Origin: Sphingopyxis macrogoltabida
GTDB lineage: Bacteria > Pseudomonadota > Alphaproteobacteria > Sphingomonadales > Sphingomonadaceae
Length of the DNA stretch: 34,013 bases
Direction: 5' to 3'
NCBI GenBank assembly: GCA_003241685.1
Contig: QFPJ01000033.1
Span: 1 to 34,013, forward strand
Positions 9,863 through 17,296 of this stretch are shown in pieces (within the stretch, counting starts at the first letter, position 1; every line of letters starts with the position of its first letter). The translations under genes were made by a program, and so were the position numbers. The notes below the pieces were generated by a model that saw only the letters and a list, made by a program, of their open reading frames with translations, did no database searches and had not been told where the DNA came from.

Positions 9863-10222
9863 ATGATGAAGAATGCGATGATGTTGGCGCTGGGCGCCTT
9901 TGGGTCGGCCGGGACCGCAAATGCGGCCCCCACCTATCTTAGCTGTGCATGGGTTGATGGCAGCTCGAAAGATCAGATTGATCTGGCGATCGATGAAGCA
10001 AATCAGCGCATCACAATAGCCAGGCCCAACGTTGAAGTAGTTTCGCTGCCTGCGATCTTTAGCCCGTCTGAAGTAAAGGCAACCGAACGGATAGGAAGGG
10101 AAACCATGACATGGTTGATCGACCGAACCGACCTATCGTTGACCACTACGGTTTCTTTTTCTCCGTCGGTGAATAGAGGTGCGTGCAAAATGAAGCCGAC
10201 GCCAGAGAAGAGGGCTTTCTAA
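9863..10222 (+). CDS. Small secreted protein inserted against the late operon (moron-like)
   Basis: Encodes 119 residues on the opposite strand to all surrounding virion genes. The N-terminus MMKNAMMLALGAFGSAGTA is a typical signal peptide with a likely cut after the NAA region (about residue 21-22). The mature part has two cysteines (Cys28 and about Cys108), which could form a disulfide, and beta-strand-like text, so a small periplasmic beta protein is likely. I do not recognise the family; lysozyme-inhibitor-like or superinfection-exclusion roles are only possibilities. It begins 49 bases from the divergent tape-measure start, and its stop overlaps the convergent tail-chaperone stop by four bases. 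Local sequence is clearly less GC-rich than its neighbours. This is the classic layout of a moron gene expressed from the prophage. ATG 9866 is an equally possible start. Confidence 0.7.
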   Translation: MMKNAMMLALGAFGSAGTANAAPTYLSCAWVDGSSKDQIDLAIDEANQRITIARPNVEVVSLPAIFSPSEVKATERIGRETMTWLIDRTDLSLTTTVSFSPSVNRGACKMKPTPEKRAF

Positions 10223-10677
10223 CCCAGAACAGCACGAAGCCGTGCCAGCTCGACCTCCCGCTCCCGTTCGGTGACAGCAGCCCGCCAAGGGGCTGGGCAA
10301 TTCTCACTCTCGGCATTCCGCCCTTCGGCGACATAGGCAACTGACAGGGATCGGATCAGCCTGGCTTCCCACGGCGGGAGATCGATGCCGGTGCGGTTGC
10401 ACCAGGCGTCGATCGCCTGCCAGCTGATCGGACCGGACCCCATCCCGGCAGCCTCAGTCAGGCCGATCTCCAGCAGCCGGGCGATGATGTGGGGCACCGG
10501 ATTGGGCGGCATCTGCGGGACGATCTTGTCCCGCTTCAGCTTTTCCATCCGGCTGATCGGCGGCGGCTGATCTTTCGCCGCCGCGCGTTTCGTGCCGGGC
10601 GGCGGCTTTGGCGTGGCATGCAGCCACGCCAGTTGCCGCACGTAGAGCGTTAGTTCCCGCTCGGCGCGGGCTTGAAG
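10219..10677 (-). CDS. Tail assembly chaperone, frameshift extension (gpT-like part)
   Basis: This is the -1 frame reached from the slippery site at 10677-10683. After decoding GGA AAC, translation continues LQARAERELTLYVRQLAWLH and runs 152 residues to a TAG. With the first 134 residues of the upstream gene it gives a 286-residue fusion, the counterpart of lambda gpGT. The motif ISWQAIDAWCNRTGIDLPPW is typical of this tail-chaperone extension in alphaproteobacterial phages. An internal GTG at 10641 could start a separate 140-residue protein, but the conserved ERELTLYVRQLAWL text lies upstream of that GTG, which favours the fusion. Its stop overlaps the plus-strand moron-like gene by four bases. 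Confidence 0.85.
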   Translation of the reverse strand, partial: LQARAERELTLYVRQLAWLHATPKPPPGTKRAAAKDQPPPISRMEKLKRDKIVPQMPPNPVPHIIARLLEIGLTEAAGMGSGPISWQAIDAWCNRTGIDLPPWEARLIRSLSVAYVAEGRNAESENCPAPWRAAVTEREREVELARLRAVLG

Positions 10678-11078
10678 TTTCCCCAGTCGCGCACGCCCTT
10701 CAGCACCTGCTGGGCGATATGGCCGAGCTTGGGATCGGCATAGAGAGCTTGGAACAGCTCTTTGCCCTGCTTGCCGCCGGCGGGCGGATAGCCGAGATTT
10801 TCGAAAGCGACGGTGATGTCGGCCAGATCCTCGGCCTGTTCGGCCAGGCGCTGTTCGGGCGATGCGACGGTGGGCTTGCCGTCATTATCCTGCATCCGTT
10901 TCAGCGAACGATTGGTCTGACGCGCCTCGACGGCCGCATAGGCCTTGGAGCCGGGTCCATAAATGACGATGCGCACGGGCTGCTCCCGGTTGGCGTCAGC
11001 GTAAAGGTGCTCGCCGTCGAGCCCTTTGATGTGAATGGCAGTGGTATCGACCGCCGCCTGCTGGGTGATATCGTACAT
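10650..11078 (-). CDS. Tail assembly chaperone (gpG-like)
   Basis: Encodes 142 residues from ATG 11078 with GGAAC just upstream. It lies between the major tail protein and the tape measure, the standard place for the tail assembly chaperone that coats the tape measure before tube polymerisation. N-terminal text (IHIKGLDGEHLYADANREQP) and a helical C-terminal half (PEQRLAEQAEDLADITVAFE) fit that family. It ends KGVRDWGNFKPAPSGN; eight codons before the end of this product is the -1 slippery heptamer that yields the longer fusion. A strong hairpin (11101-11146) lies between this gene and the upstream tail-tube gene. Confidence 0.85.
   Translation of the reverse strand: MYDITQQAAVDTTAIHIKGLDGEHLYADANREQPVRIVIYGPGSKAYAAVEARQTNRSLKRMQDNDGKPTVASPEQRLAEQAEDLADITVAFENLGYPPAGGKQGKELFQALYADPKLGHIAQQVLKGVRDWGNFKPAPSGN
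10677..10683 (-). promoter_or_regulatory. Programmed -1 ribosomal frameshift site G GGA AAC
   Basis: Read on the minus strand in the gpG-like frame the sequence is TGG GGA AAC TTC. G GGA AAC is a canonical X XXY YYZ slippery heptamer, one base different from lambda's G GGA AAG at the same position in the gpG-gpGT system. Re-pairing of both tRNAs to GGG AAA gives the -1 frame, which is open upstream to this point and carries conserved tail-chaperone sequence immediately after it. Confidence 0.9.
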
Positions 11079-11100
11079 GGTGTTCCTTTCGCGGGAAGGT

Positions 11101-11146
11101 GCATCAGCCCGCCCCGCGACCCGCGATCTGCGGGGCGGGCTGATGC
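11101..11146 (-). terminator. Perfect 17-bp hairpin between tail-tube and chaperone genes (attenuator-like)
   Basis: Arms at 11101-11117 and 11130-11146 are perfectly complementary (GCATCAGCCCGCCCCGC and its complement) with a 12-base loop. It lies in the 98-base gap between the major tail protein stop and the chaperone start. No T-run follows on either strand, so a full intrinsic terminator is unlikely. A partial terminator or 3'-end-protecting element that keeps tail-tube mRNA in excess over chaperone and tape-measure mRNA is the likely role (inference). Confidence 0.7.
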
Positions 11147-11176
11147 GAGTGGACCGGCGGATGGGCCGGAAACTGG

Positions 11177-11617
11177 TTAGGCCGACTTCACGACCTTCTT
11201 GCTGAATTCGATCGTGGGGTTCGCCGTAACGATGCTGTCGGCATTGCCGACATTTTCGGGGAAGCCGAACACGCGCCCCTGCGACCAGCGCTTTTCGCCG
11301 GTCGGATAGGTGACCTCGAACGCATAGAGCGCATTATTGTCGGGTTCGGCAGCGGTTCGCATCAGCACCTGGCCGGCGTCGTCCTCATCATAGGCCATGG
11401 AAGGCTGCAGCGATCCAAAGTCGGTGCTGCCCTTGTGCTTTTCCTTGGGTCCGTCGAGCGGCTGAAACTCGACCTTGTTGGTGGTCGCGCCGATCGTGCC
11501 GATCTGCTCGACCCCGCCGACCTTGGTGAAGGTCAGCGCCGAATAGCCGGTCGGATCTTCGGTGGTGGGCAGTGCGGCCGAGATGCCGATCGTCGTGCCC
11601 GCAGCAGTGGTGGACAT
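11177..11617 (-). CDS. Major tail tube protein
   Basis: Encodes 146 residues. Small, beta-rich, starting MSTTAAGTTIGISAALP and containing YSALTFTKVGGVEQIGTIG and YAFEVTYPTGEKRWSQGRVF, the pattern of lambda-gpV/HK97-gp6-type tail tube proteins that stack as hexameric rings. It is preceded by an AGGAGAC ribosome-binding site and lies between the head-tail joining genes and the tail chaperone, as expected. Only one such protein and no sheath is present, supporting siphovirus morphology. Hairpins flank the gene on both sides (11639-11676 upstream, 11101-11146 downstream). Confidence 0.92.
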   Translation of the reverse strand: MSTTAAGTTIGISAALPTTEDPTGYSALTFTKVGGVEQIGTIGATTNKVEFQPLDGPKEKHKGSTDFGSLQPSMAYDEDDAGQVLMRTAAEPDNNALYAFEVTYPTGEKRWSQGRVFGFPENVGNADSIVTANPTIEFSKKVVKSA

Positions 11618-11638
11618 AGTCTGTCTCCTGGTTGGAAA

Positions 11639-11676
11639 GCCGGATTATCCGGCGAATGGTGTCCGCGCGGGCGGAC
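11639..11676 (-). other. Two short hairpins in the leader of the tail-tube gene
   Basis: GCCGGA-TTA-TCCGGC at 11639-11653 and GTCCGC-GCGG-GCGGAC at 11661-11676 are both perfect. They lie between the 62-residue gene and the tail-tube gene, upstream of its ribosome-binding site. They may protect the 5' end of a processed tail-tube mRNA. No T-run is present. Confidence 0.5.
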
Positions 11677-11684
11677 GAAAGGGG

Positions 11685-11873
11685 TTAGGCCTTCTTGGCC
11701 TCGCTCTCGGCCTTGGCGGAAGCCGCGACCGGTTCGACCAGGCCGGCGGCCATATAATTGGCCAACTGGCCCGGCGTCAGATTTTCGATGGTCTGATCGG
11801 CGGCATAATTGCCGCCCGTGCCCGCATCCTTGAATTTGCGAAGGGCCTTCGCCTTGGTCGTGGTCGACATCAT
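11685..11873 (-). CDS. Small head-tail region protein, unknown function
   Basis: Encodes 62 residues from tandem ATG codons at 11873/11870 behind GGAGACA; a longer reading from 11930 would overlap the previous gene by 47 bases and lacks that signal. The central text YAADQTIENLTPGQLANYMAAGLVEP resembles the ~56-residue protein at 13497-13667 in general plan (small, a short hydrophobic-polar head, then an alanine/lysine/glutamate-rich tail). I do not recognise a function; position suggests a tail or connector accessory. Confidence 0.65.
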   Translation of the reverse strand: MMSTTTKAKALRKFKDAGTGGNYAADQTIENLTPGQLANYMAAGLVEPVAASAKAESEAKKA

Positions 11874-11883
11874 TGTCTCCTGC

Positions 11884-12285
11884 TCAATCCTCCGCGTCCC
11901 AACTGACGCGGAAATCCTGTGTCTGTTCAAAGCTGTTGCCCGGGCCGTTGAGGCTAGGCCCTAGTCCGGCGGTCAAGATCGACACCCGAAGCGCACCAGC
12001 GATATCGCCGGTCAGGCCAGCACAGCGCCGACGGACCCAGCCGATCGCCGCTTTGCGATCCTTGACGGACGCCGCGCGGACGGTGACAGAAATGCGGTCG
12101 GTGCGGCGCACCAGCGGCCCGCGCATCAGCACCTGACGGTCGACGCTGCTGGTCGTGCGCACGAGCAGGGCCGGCAGCGTAATGCCGTCGGGCAGGCGAT
12201 CTTCCTTGATGCGATCAGCCGGGACCGGATCCGCTTCGGTCAGGTCCGCGCACAGCAATGCGCCGATAATGTCGGCCCCGGTCAT
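11884..12285 (-). CDS. Tail completion protein (DUF3168-like)
   Basis: Encodes 133 residues; starts MTGADIIGALLCADLTEADP and has LPDGITLPALLVRTTSSVDRQ and a repeated RTDRISVTVRAASVKDRKAA pattern, as in the DUF3168/lambda-gpU-like tail terminator family that caps the tube and joins it to the head. Its ATG overlaps the preceding HK97-gp10-like stop by four bases. The order connector, stopper, gp10-like, DUF3168-like, tail tube matches HK97-type siphoviruses. Confidence 0.78.
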   Translation of the reverse strand: MTGADIIGALLCADLTEADPVPADRIKEDRLPDGITLPALLVRTTSSVDRQVLMRGPLVRRTDRISVTVRAASVKDRKAAIGWVRRRCAGLTGDIAGALRVSILTAGLGPSLNGPGNSFEQTQDFRVSWDAED

Positions 12286-12818
12286 GCATCGTCCCCTTCG
12301 TCTTTGCCGACGAACCGGCCCCGCGCGATGCGGGAATTGATATAGGCCTGCGCCGCGCGGATCGCCTCGGCTTCCTTGATGTCGAGCGCCGGGCGCAGAA
12401 ACGGTTCGGGCCGCGCGCCAGGATGCCAGACGGTCGCGCCGACGAACTGGCCGCCGATTACAAGCGAACCGTCGCCGCCGGCGGCGCGGACCTGCTGGTT
12501 CAGCCGGCGGACGCCCTGACCGCCGCGCTGACTGTCATCGACAGTGATGAAATGCGGGTCGGTCCCATATTCCAGCCAGAGCGCACGAAACCAGTTATAG
12601 CCCGGCTTCACCGTCACAGTGACGACGATCCGGCCATGATCAGCCTTCGTCCTGACGACGATATCGCTCGCGACATCGTCTGACGCCGAACGATCCTTGG
12701 CTTCATCGGCAATGACGCGGCCGCCAGCGCGCCCAGCGCCCCGAAGGACGTCGGTTATCTGCTTGGGAAGGCCGGCGAAGTAGCTCTTAACCCCATCCTT
12801 CCCGCGAACGGTCGGCAT
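12282..12818 (-). CDS. HK97 gp10-like head-tail/tail component
   Basis: Encodes 178 residues. N-terminal VKSYFAGLPKQITDVLRGAGRAGGRVIADEAKDR and the later LWLEYGTDPHFI and HPGARPEPFLRPALD are the hallmarks of the HK97-gp10 family found between the head-closure protein and the tail terminator. The internal segment DDSQRGGQGVRRLNQQVRAA is an insertion relative to short family members (my judgement from memory). It shares one base with the upstream head-closure gene and overlaps the next gene by four. Confidence 0.85.
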   Translation of the reverse strand: MPTVRGKDGVKSYFAGLPKQITDVLRGAGRAGGRVIADEAKDRSASDDVASDIVVRTKADHGRIVVTVTVKPGYNWFRALWLEYGTDPHFITVDDSQRGGQGVRRLNQQVRAAGGDGSLVIGGQFVGATVWHPGARPEPFLRPALDIKEAEAIRAAQAYINSRIARGRFVGKDEGDDA

Positions 12819-13183
12819 CAGGCCGGATTGCCTGCCGGTCGATATTCCTCGACCATGAATTCCTGCCGAGGCGGCCGCCCCTTCAACTCTGCCGGACCAG
12901 CGACAATTTGCATGATGCGGTCCCCATGGACGATACGCATCGCGGTGGTGACGTCGGCGCGGCTCCGGATACGAACCCGCGCAGGCCGCCGGTTCATGTT
13001 GATGCCCTCCGCCAGGCTCTCGCCCCGGCTCGGCAGGATATCGACGATACCGGCCCAGACTTCCGCGACCAGCATCCAGCTGCCCGAACCTGCACCGTCA
13101 AAACTTTCATCGGCCACCGGCTGTTCGATGCGCACGAAGCTATCCAGCTCGCGGGTGGTCGATTTGTCGCGCCGACGGCTCAT
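12818..13183 (-). CDS. Head closure protein (phage head-tail joining family)
   Basis: Encodes 121 residues with the beta-barrel pattern of SPP1-gp16/HK97-gp7-type stoppers: LDSFVRIEQPV near the N-terminus, VWAGIVDILPSRGES in the middle, and a C-terminal DRIMQIVAGPAELKGRPPR followed by an EY ending. Such proteins sit below the portal adaptor and hold DNA in. Start overlaps the connector gene by ATGA. Confidence 0.82.
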   Translation of the reverse strand: MSRRRDKSTTRELDSFVRIEQPVADESFDGAGSGSWMLVAEVWAGIVDILPSRGESLAEGINMNRRPARVRIRSRADVTTAMRIVHGDRIMQIVAGPAELKGRPPRQEFMVEEYRPAGNPA

Positions 13184-13473
13184 GCGAATGACGGCCGCGA
13201 ATAGAAGCCGACAAGGCCGCGCATCACGTCCTCATCGACGATCGGCGCGCCCGGATTGTCATATAGCTCGACGATCATGACCTTGACCGCCTGGATGACG
13301 CCAAAGGGCACTTCGCCATCGGCAAAGCCACCCTCGCCGGTGATGGGGCGCTGCATGAAACCCGCAACCGCGTCGGTCGCGGCTGCAACGATGTCGCCCA
13401 TCTGCGCGTCGGAAACCTCGGTTCCAACGCGCAAATGGGCGCGCGCAGCAGCAATGGTGATGATGTCGGCCAT
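13180..13473 (-). CDS. Head-tail connector (gp6-like adaptor)
   Basis: Encodes 97 residues, helical, beginning MADIITIAAARAHLRVGTEV and containing DAQMGDIVAAATDAVAGFM and VPFGVIQAVKVMIVELYDN. This matches the HK97-gp6/SPP1-gp15-like adaptor that docks on the portal ring. Twenty-three bases separate it from the small gene upstream, and it overlaps the next gene by four bases. Confidence 0.87.
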   Translation of the reverse strand: MADIITIAAARAHLRVGTEVSDAQMGDIVAAATDAVAGFMQRPITGEGGFADGEVPFGVIQAVKVMIVELYDNPGAPIVDEDVMRGLVGFYSRPSFA

Positions 13474-13496
13474 GACGATCGCTGCTGCCCCTGCGA

Positions 13497-13667
13497 TTAC
13501 TGCGCGTTCTTTTCCGGTTCCTTGGCGGGTTCGGCATCCTTTGCCTTCACCGCGACGGCGACCTTTGCCTCGATCAGCTCCTTTTCGGTTGCGGCATCGA
13601 AGCCGGCGACATCGCCCTTATTGTAGAGGGTGCCGACCTGCGTCTGGGTCAGAAACTTCACAGCCAT
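13497..13667 (-). CDS. Small head-region protein, unknown function
   Basis: A 56-residue reading frame from ATG 13667 (AGGAGG lies just upstream) to TAA at 13497. It begins MAVKFLTQTQVGTLYNKGDV and has a lysine/glutamate/alanine-rich tail ending AKEPEKNAQ. It sits between the major capsid gene and the connector. Small proteins in this place are common in HK97-like sphingomonad phages, but I cannot assign a role. Confidence 0.75.
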   Translation of the reverse strand: MAVKFLTQTQVGTLYNKGDVAGFDAATEKELIEAKVAVAVKAKDAEPAKEPEKNAQ

Positions 13668-13690
13668 ATTGGCCTCCTTGCGAGAAAGTT

Positions 13691-13712
13691 GGCGGGCACG
13701 AATGCACCCGCC
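13691..13712 (-). other. Short hairpin after the major capsid gene
   Basis: GGCGGG (13691-13696) and CCCGCC (13707-13712) pair around a 10-base loop in the 59-base gap downstream of the capsid stop. No T-run follows. It may dampen read-through or protect capsid mRNA; weak evidence. Confidence 0.35.
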
Positions 13713-13726
13713 GGGGTGGCTGCCGG

Positions 13727-15025
13727 TTACGGCTTCCAGGTGACGCCGGTCAGGACCGAGACGGCGCGGTCGTAGCGCAGCTGGGTGTCATGCTCCTCGA
13801 TTAGGCGGATGACCGTCTCATCGTTGGAAAACGCCGCCCGGATCGTGCCATTGTCGTCGTAAGCGGCCTCGGTGGAAGCTGCCAGGGCGACCTGATAGGT
13901 GTCGCCGATCAGGAACTGGCTCCAGTCGCCGAAATACAGCTCCGACTCATTGCCACCGACGCCCAGATTGTCGGGAACCGACGTGGTCTCGCCGATCTGG
14001 TAACCCTTGAGGGTGTTGTTGGCCTCGATCGAGGGATAGACGATGTTGCCGTTGCCATCGCGCAGATTGGCAAGGAATTCCTTGACCGTCGGCGACATGA
14101 CCCAACCACAGCTGAGCATCGGCAGGTTGGCGTTCTTCACCGCAAGGATCAGGCGCGACAGATCCGACGACACGGTCAACAGATCCGGATCGGCCGTCAT
14201 CGCCATCACATTGCCCGCCGCCGCCAGATAACGGGCGCCGGTCGGTGCGCCAGCGGCCACGGCACCGCGCAGGAACTGCTGATCTTCCTTCACCGCCGCC
14301 GACGACAGCAAATCGTCGCGCACCAGGTTGTCGACGCCAAAGCTGGCCCGACGGATCAGCTGGTTGGTGATCGGCACCAGCGCCATCAGCTTCTTGGCGC
14401 TCATGGTCAGCTGGCCGACCTGCATGTCGGTGGTCGGCGCGGGGACGCGCTCACCGACATAGCTGGCCTGCGTACCAGCGGTTTTCTTCCGCATGGTCAG
14501 GTTGCCGTCCGGCATCGGCACGGACCGGGCGCCCAGGCGACGGATGACGACCTGCGGCCGCAGCAGATCGATGAAGTCACGGCTGTAATCGGTGTCGACC
14601 AGATAGCCACCCTTGGTGTTGGTCGACTGTTCCATGTTGGCCACGATCTGGCCGGTTTCATCGCCCCAGACCTGCTGTGCATGGTTGGCCATGGCGCGCT
14701 GATCGTTGCCGCCGGTCGCGGCGATGGCGACGGCGATACGGCCGACCATCGCGCCGGGCTCCATCTTCTGCTTGACCGTAGCCGGCACGGTCGGAGCCGG
14801 CCCACCGACGGCGATCGGCGTCGCGGCCGACGCCTTGAGCGCCAGAATGCTTTCTTCGCGCTTGATCGAAGCCTGCAGGCCTTCGGCTTCCTTCTGCCAG
14901 GCGTCGAACTGCGTCTGCTCTTCGGCGGTCAGATCGCGATTGTCCTCGCTTGCCGCGAGTTCCAGCGCCCCATCCATCGATGCGATGACGGCCGCCAGAG
15001 ATGCTTTGAGTGCGGTAATCCGCAT
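13727..15025 (-). CDS. Major capsid protein (HK97 family)
   Basis: Encodes 432 residues. The first ~105 residues are helical, charged and coiled-coil-like (LTAEEQTQFDAWQKEAEGLQ), the scaffold-like delta domain expected to be removed by the adjacent S49 protease. The rest shows the HK97 fold signature: GGYLVDTDYSRDFIDLLRPQ, a YVGERVPAP N-arm-to-spine segment, MSAKKLMALVPITNQL, and the C-terminal FLIGDTYQVALAAS. Gene order portal-protease-capsid supports it. Upstream GGAGAC gives a good ribosome-binding site. Confidence 0.95.
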   Translation of the reverse strand: MRITALKASLAAVIASMDGALELAASEDNRDLTAEEQTQFDAWQKEAEGLQASIKREESILALKASAATPIAVGGPAPTVPATVKQKMEPGAMVGRIAVAIAATGGNDQRAMANHAQQVWGDETGQIVANMEQSTNTKGGYLVDTDYSRDFIDLLRPQVVIRRLGARSVPMPDGNLTMRKKTAGTQASYVGERVPAPTTDMQVGQLTMSAKKLMALVPITNQLIRRASFGVDNLVRDDLLSSAAVKEDQQFLRGAVAAGAPTGARYLAAAGNVMAMTADPDLLTVSSDLSRLILAVKNANLPMLSCGWVMSPTVKEFLANLRDGNGNIVYPSIEANNTLKGYQIGETTSVPDNLGVGGNESELYFGDWSQFLIGDTYQVALAASTEAAYDDNGTIRAAFSNDETVIRLIEEHDTQLRYDRAVSVLTGVTWKP

Positions 15026-15043
15026 GACTGTCTCCTTGGGTTG

Positions 15044-15973
15044 TTACGAGCCGGCGCGCAGCAGCGCGACAGCGTTTCGGTTCGCCGCGGCCGTCCGCCG
15101 GGGCGCAGCCGGAGGGGCGCTGCGGGCGAGCCGGCGAATGGCGCCGTCGAGGCCATCGGCCTCCACGCGATCCACCATGCCGACGGCCTTGGCATCCTTC
15201 CCGGTCAGGGTGCCGCCCTTGCCGAAATCGGCGCGGACGGTAGCTTCTGTGGTGCCGCGCCCTTTGGCGACGGCAGCGATGAAAACAGCTTCCAGCGCGT
15301 CGAGCGTCGGGCGCAGCGCGTCGCGGCCCTCTTCGGTCGACAGATCGGGGCGCTTGTTCGGCGCGCCGCTGCTGACGATGTCGATCGAGCGGCGCCCGGC
15401 GGCATCAGCATTTTCCTGAAAGCTGGTCGACATGCAGACGCCGATCGAGCCGACGATGCCGGTCGGATCGAGGCTGATGCCACCGGGCGCCTGACTGGCG
15501 ATCCAGTAGGCTGCCGAGCAGCACTGGCCCGTCACATGCACCGACACGGGCTTGCTGATCGTAGCGACCAACTGGCCGAAATCATGGATGCCGGCGACAG
15601 CGCCGCCAGGGCTGTCGATCGTCATCAGGATCGTGCGAACGTCCGACGACGCTTCCAGTGCGCGCAGGTCCGCCGCCAACACGTCAATCGTGGTGGCGCC
15701 CGACGTCGAAAGGCCGCTGGCGCGTGGGAAGATCGGACCGAATACCGGCAGCGATCCGACACCATCGCGCAACGCGGCGGTTCGGGTGCCAGGCGCGCGT
15801 TCGCCCATACGGGCGGACGCCGCCTCGAAACGCGCCTGGTGGCCGTCGCGCTCGACCTCGATCAGCGTCGGATGCTCGATCATGCGCAGGGCGATGGCTT
15901 CGATCGCATCCAGATAGGCAGGCATGATGGCCCATGGCTGCGATCGGATCGCGGCCAGAATATGCTGGTTCAT
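15044..15973 (-). CDS. Prohead protease, peptidase S49 family
   Basis: Encodes 309 residues with the ClpP/SppA-type crotonase fold: TILMTIDSPGGAVAGIHDFG at about 114-133, the nucleophile segment CCSAAYWIAS (likely Ser153), TGIVGSIGVCMS at 171-182, and a candidate general-base lysine in NKRPDLS (Lys207). It would mature the capsid delta domain and scaffold. Some homologues also encode an internal scaffold start near the C-terminus, and the basic, alanine-rich tail here could serve as such, but I see no strong internal start. Its start overlaps the portal stop by four bases. Confidence 0.93.
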   Translation of the reverse strand: MNQHILAAIRSQPWAIMPAYLDAIEAIALRMIEHPTLIEVERDGHQARFEAASARMGERAPGTRTAALRDGVGSLPVFGPIFPRASGLSTSGATTIDVLAADLRALEASSDVRTILMTIDSPGGAVAGIHDFGQLVATISKPVSVHVTGQCCSAAYWIASQAPGGISLDPTGIVGSIGVCMSTSFQENADAAGRRSIDIVSSGAPNKRPDLSTEEGRDALRPTLDALEAVFIAAVAKGRGTTEATVRADFGKGGTLTGKDAKAVGMVDRVEADGLDGAIRRLARSAPPAAPRRTAAANRNAVALLRAGS

Positions 15974-17292
15974 TCGTCCTCCGACGGCGCTGGAGTGGGG
16001 GCAGGTGGGCGGTGGTCGATGGCGGGCCGTTCCTGCCCTTCGACCTGCGAACCGGAACCGAGGCGATAATCTTCGCCGCCGGGTCGATCGTTCATATTCT
16101 CTTTGCGGCGGATCTCGTTGGGGTTGAGGATGCCCTTATCCACGGCGATGGCGTAGGCTTCGTACCGGCTCTTGATATCGCCCTTCAGCAGGGCTTCGGG
16201 CAGGAACTCAAAGAAGCAACCTGGTTCCGCGAACTGGTGCGTCATGTGCGCTGCGGCCCGCCCGAAATGGCCCATCATCGTGTACAGGTAGAGCTCCAGG
16301 CTCTGCTGCTCGATGTTGGAGAAGGTGGCGCGGCTCAGCTCGAACAGGACATGCGGCGGGACACCGAACGCGCGAGCAGCTTCGACCACGCTGAAACTGC
16401 GGGCTTCGATGAACTGCGACGCCTTATTGTCGTGCGACAGGAACTTGGCGTCCATCTCCTGATCCAGGACCGCGACGCCTGCAGCATTGCGCGGCCCCGA
16501 AAATCTGGCCTGCCAGTCCGACTTGATCTTCCCCTTTTCCTCCCGGTCTATCTTCGACTTGGTGGTCAGGATGGTCGAAGGCTGCGCATTATTGTCCCAG
16601 AAGCGCCGGGCAAATTCACTGGTCGCTGCCGCGCCTTCGATCGCATCGGCCAACAGCTTCAGCCGATCGACGCCGACCAGTCCGTCCCGGCTGAAGCCAG
16701 GCACGAACCAGATATCGTTTCGGGTCAGACGCTCGCGCGACCCATCGGGCAGGCTGGCATCATAGAACATTTCCAGCCCGCTTTCCCGGTCCCAATGCTG
16801 CACCGGCGCGATGCCATCGGGCTGGAGGCGGCTAAGCGCGTTGGGGCGATAGAGGGCGTCCCGGTGGATATAGGCGCCGAACTTCCCCCGCATCAGCAGA
16901 TCGCCCAGCAACAGTTCCTTCAGCAGGAAGGCAGGCTGGACCGCATTGGCGCTGGTCGAGAACATCAGCGCTTGCGGCGCATCGTTGACCCGTTCCTTAC
17001 CGCCATCGGTGTTCCGATAATAATGGCACGGCGTCATGGCGAAGAGGCCGCACAGCACTTCCAGCGCGCGCAGCACGGATGTCAGCGACATGGCCCGGCT
17101 TTCGCCCATCGGCGCGCCCGCTCCATTGGCGCCCAACAGGTTCATCACGGTGAAGCCGCCCGCGTCGTTCATTCCATCGGTCGCCGCGACCGGCCCACTG
17201 GTGAAGCGCGGGCCATCGCCCTGCTCGATTACTGGCGCGTCGGACGCGCGAAACGCCCGCGCAGCCGCACGGGCGCGATCCATCAATCCCAT
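15970..17292 (-). CDS. Portal protein (HK97 family)
   Basis: Encodes 440 residues from ATG 17292 (MGLMDRARAAARAFRASDAP), chosen because GGGA lies nine bases upstream; a longer reading from 17331 would overlap the terminase gene by 35 bases. Family marks: MNLLGANGAGAPMGESRAMS, LRALEVLCGLFAMTPCHYYR, LLLGDLLMRGKFGAYIHRD, FGVPPHVLFELSRATFSNIE, then the C-terminal LNPNEIRRKENMNDRPGGED. Forms the dodecameric DNA gate at the capsid vertex. Confidence 0.95.
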   Translation of the reverse strand: MGLMDRARAAARAFRASDAPVIEQGDGPRFTSGPVAATDGMNDAGGFTVMNLLGANGAGAPMGESRAMSLTSVLRALEVLCGLFAMTPCHYYRNTDGGKERVNDAPQALMFSTSANAVQPAFLLKELLLGDLLMRGKFGAYIHRDALYRPNALSRLQPDGIAPVQHWDRESGLEMFYDASLPDGSRERLTRNDIWFVPGFSRDGLVGVDRLKLLADAIEGAAATSEFARRFWDNNAQPSTILTTKSKIDREEKGKIKSDWQARFSGPRNAAGVAVLDQEMDAKFLSHDNKASQFIEARSFSVVEAARAFGVPPHVLFELSRATFSNIEQQSLELYLYTMMGHFGRAAAHMTHQFAEPGCFFEFLPEALLKGDIKSRYEAYAIAVDKGILNPNEIRRKENMNDRPGGEDYRLGSGSQVEGQERPAIDHRPPAPTPAPSEDE

Positions 17293-17296
17293 GCGG

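Noticed and set aside
9814..9933. Upstream extension of the tape-measure gene to ATG 9933
   Set aside because: It would be antisense to the signal-peptide region of the divergent gene, and a TTG with a good GGAGG site exists at 9813.
14681..16069. Long plus-strand open frame (462 codons)
   Set aside because: Antisense to capsid and protease genes, which have clear family motifs.
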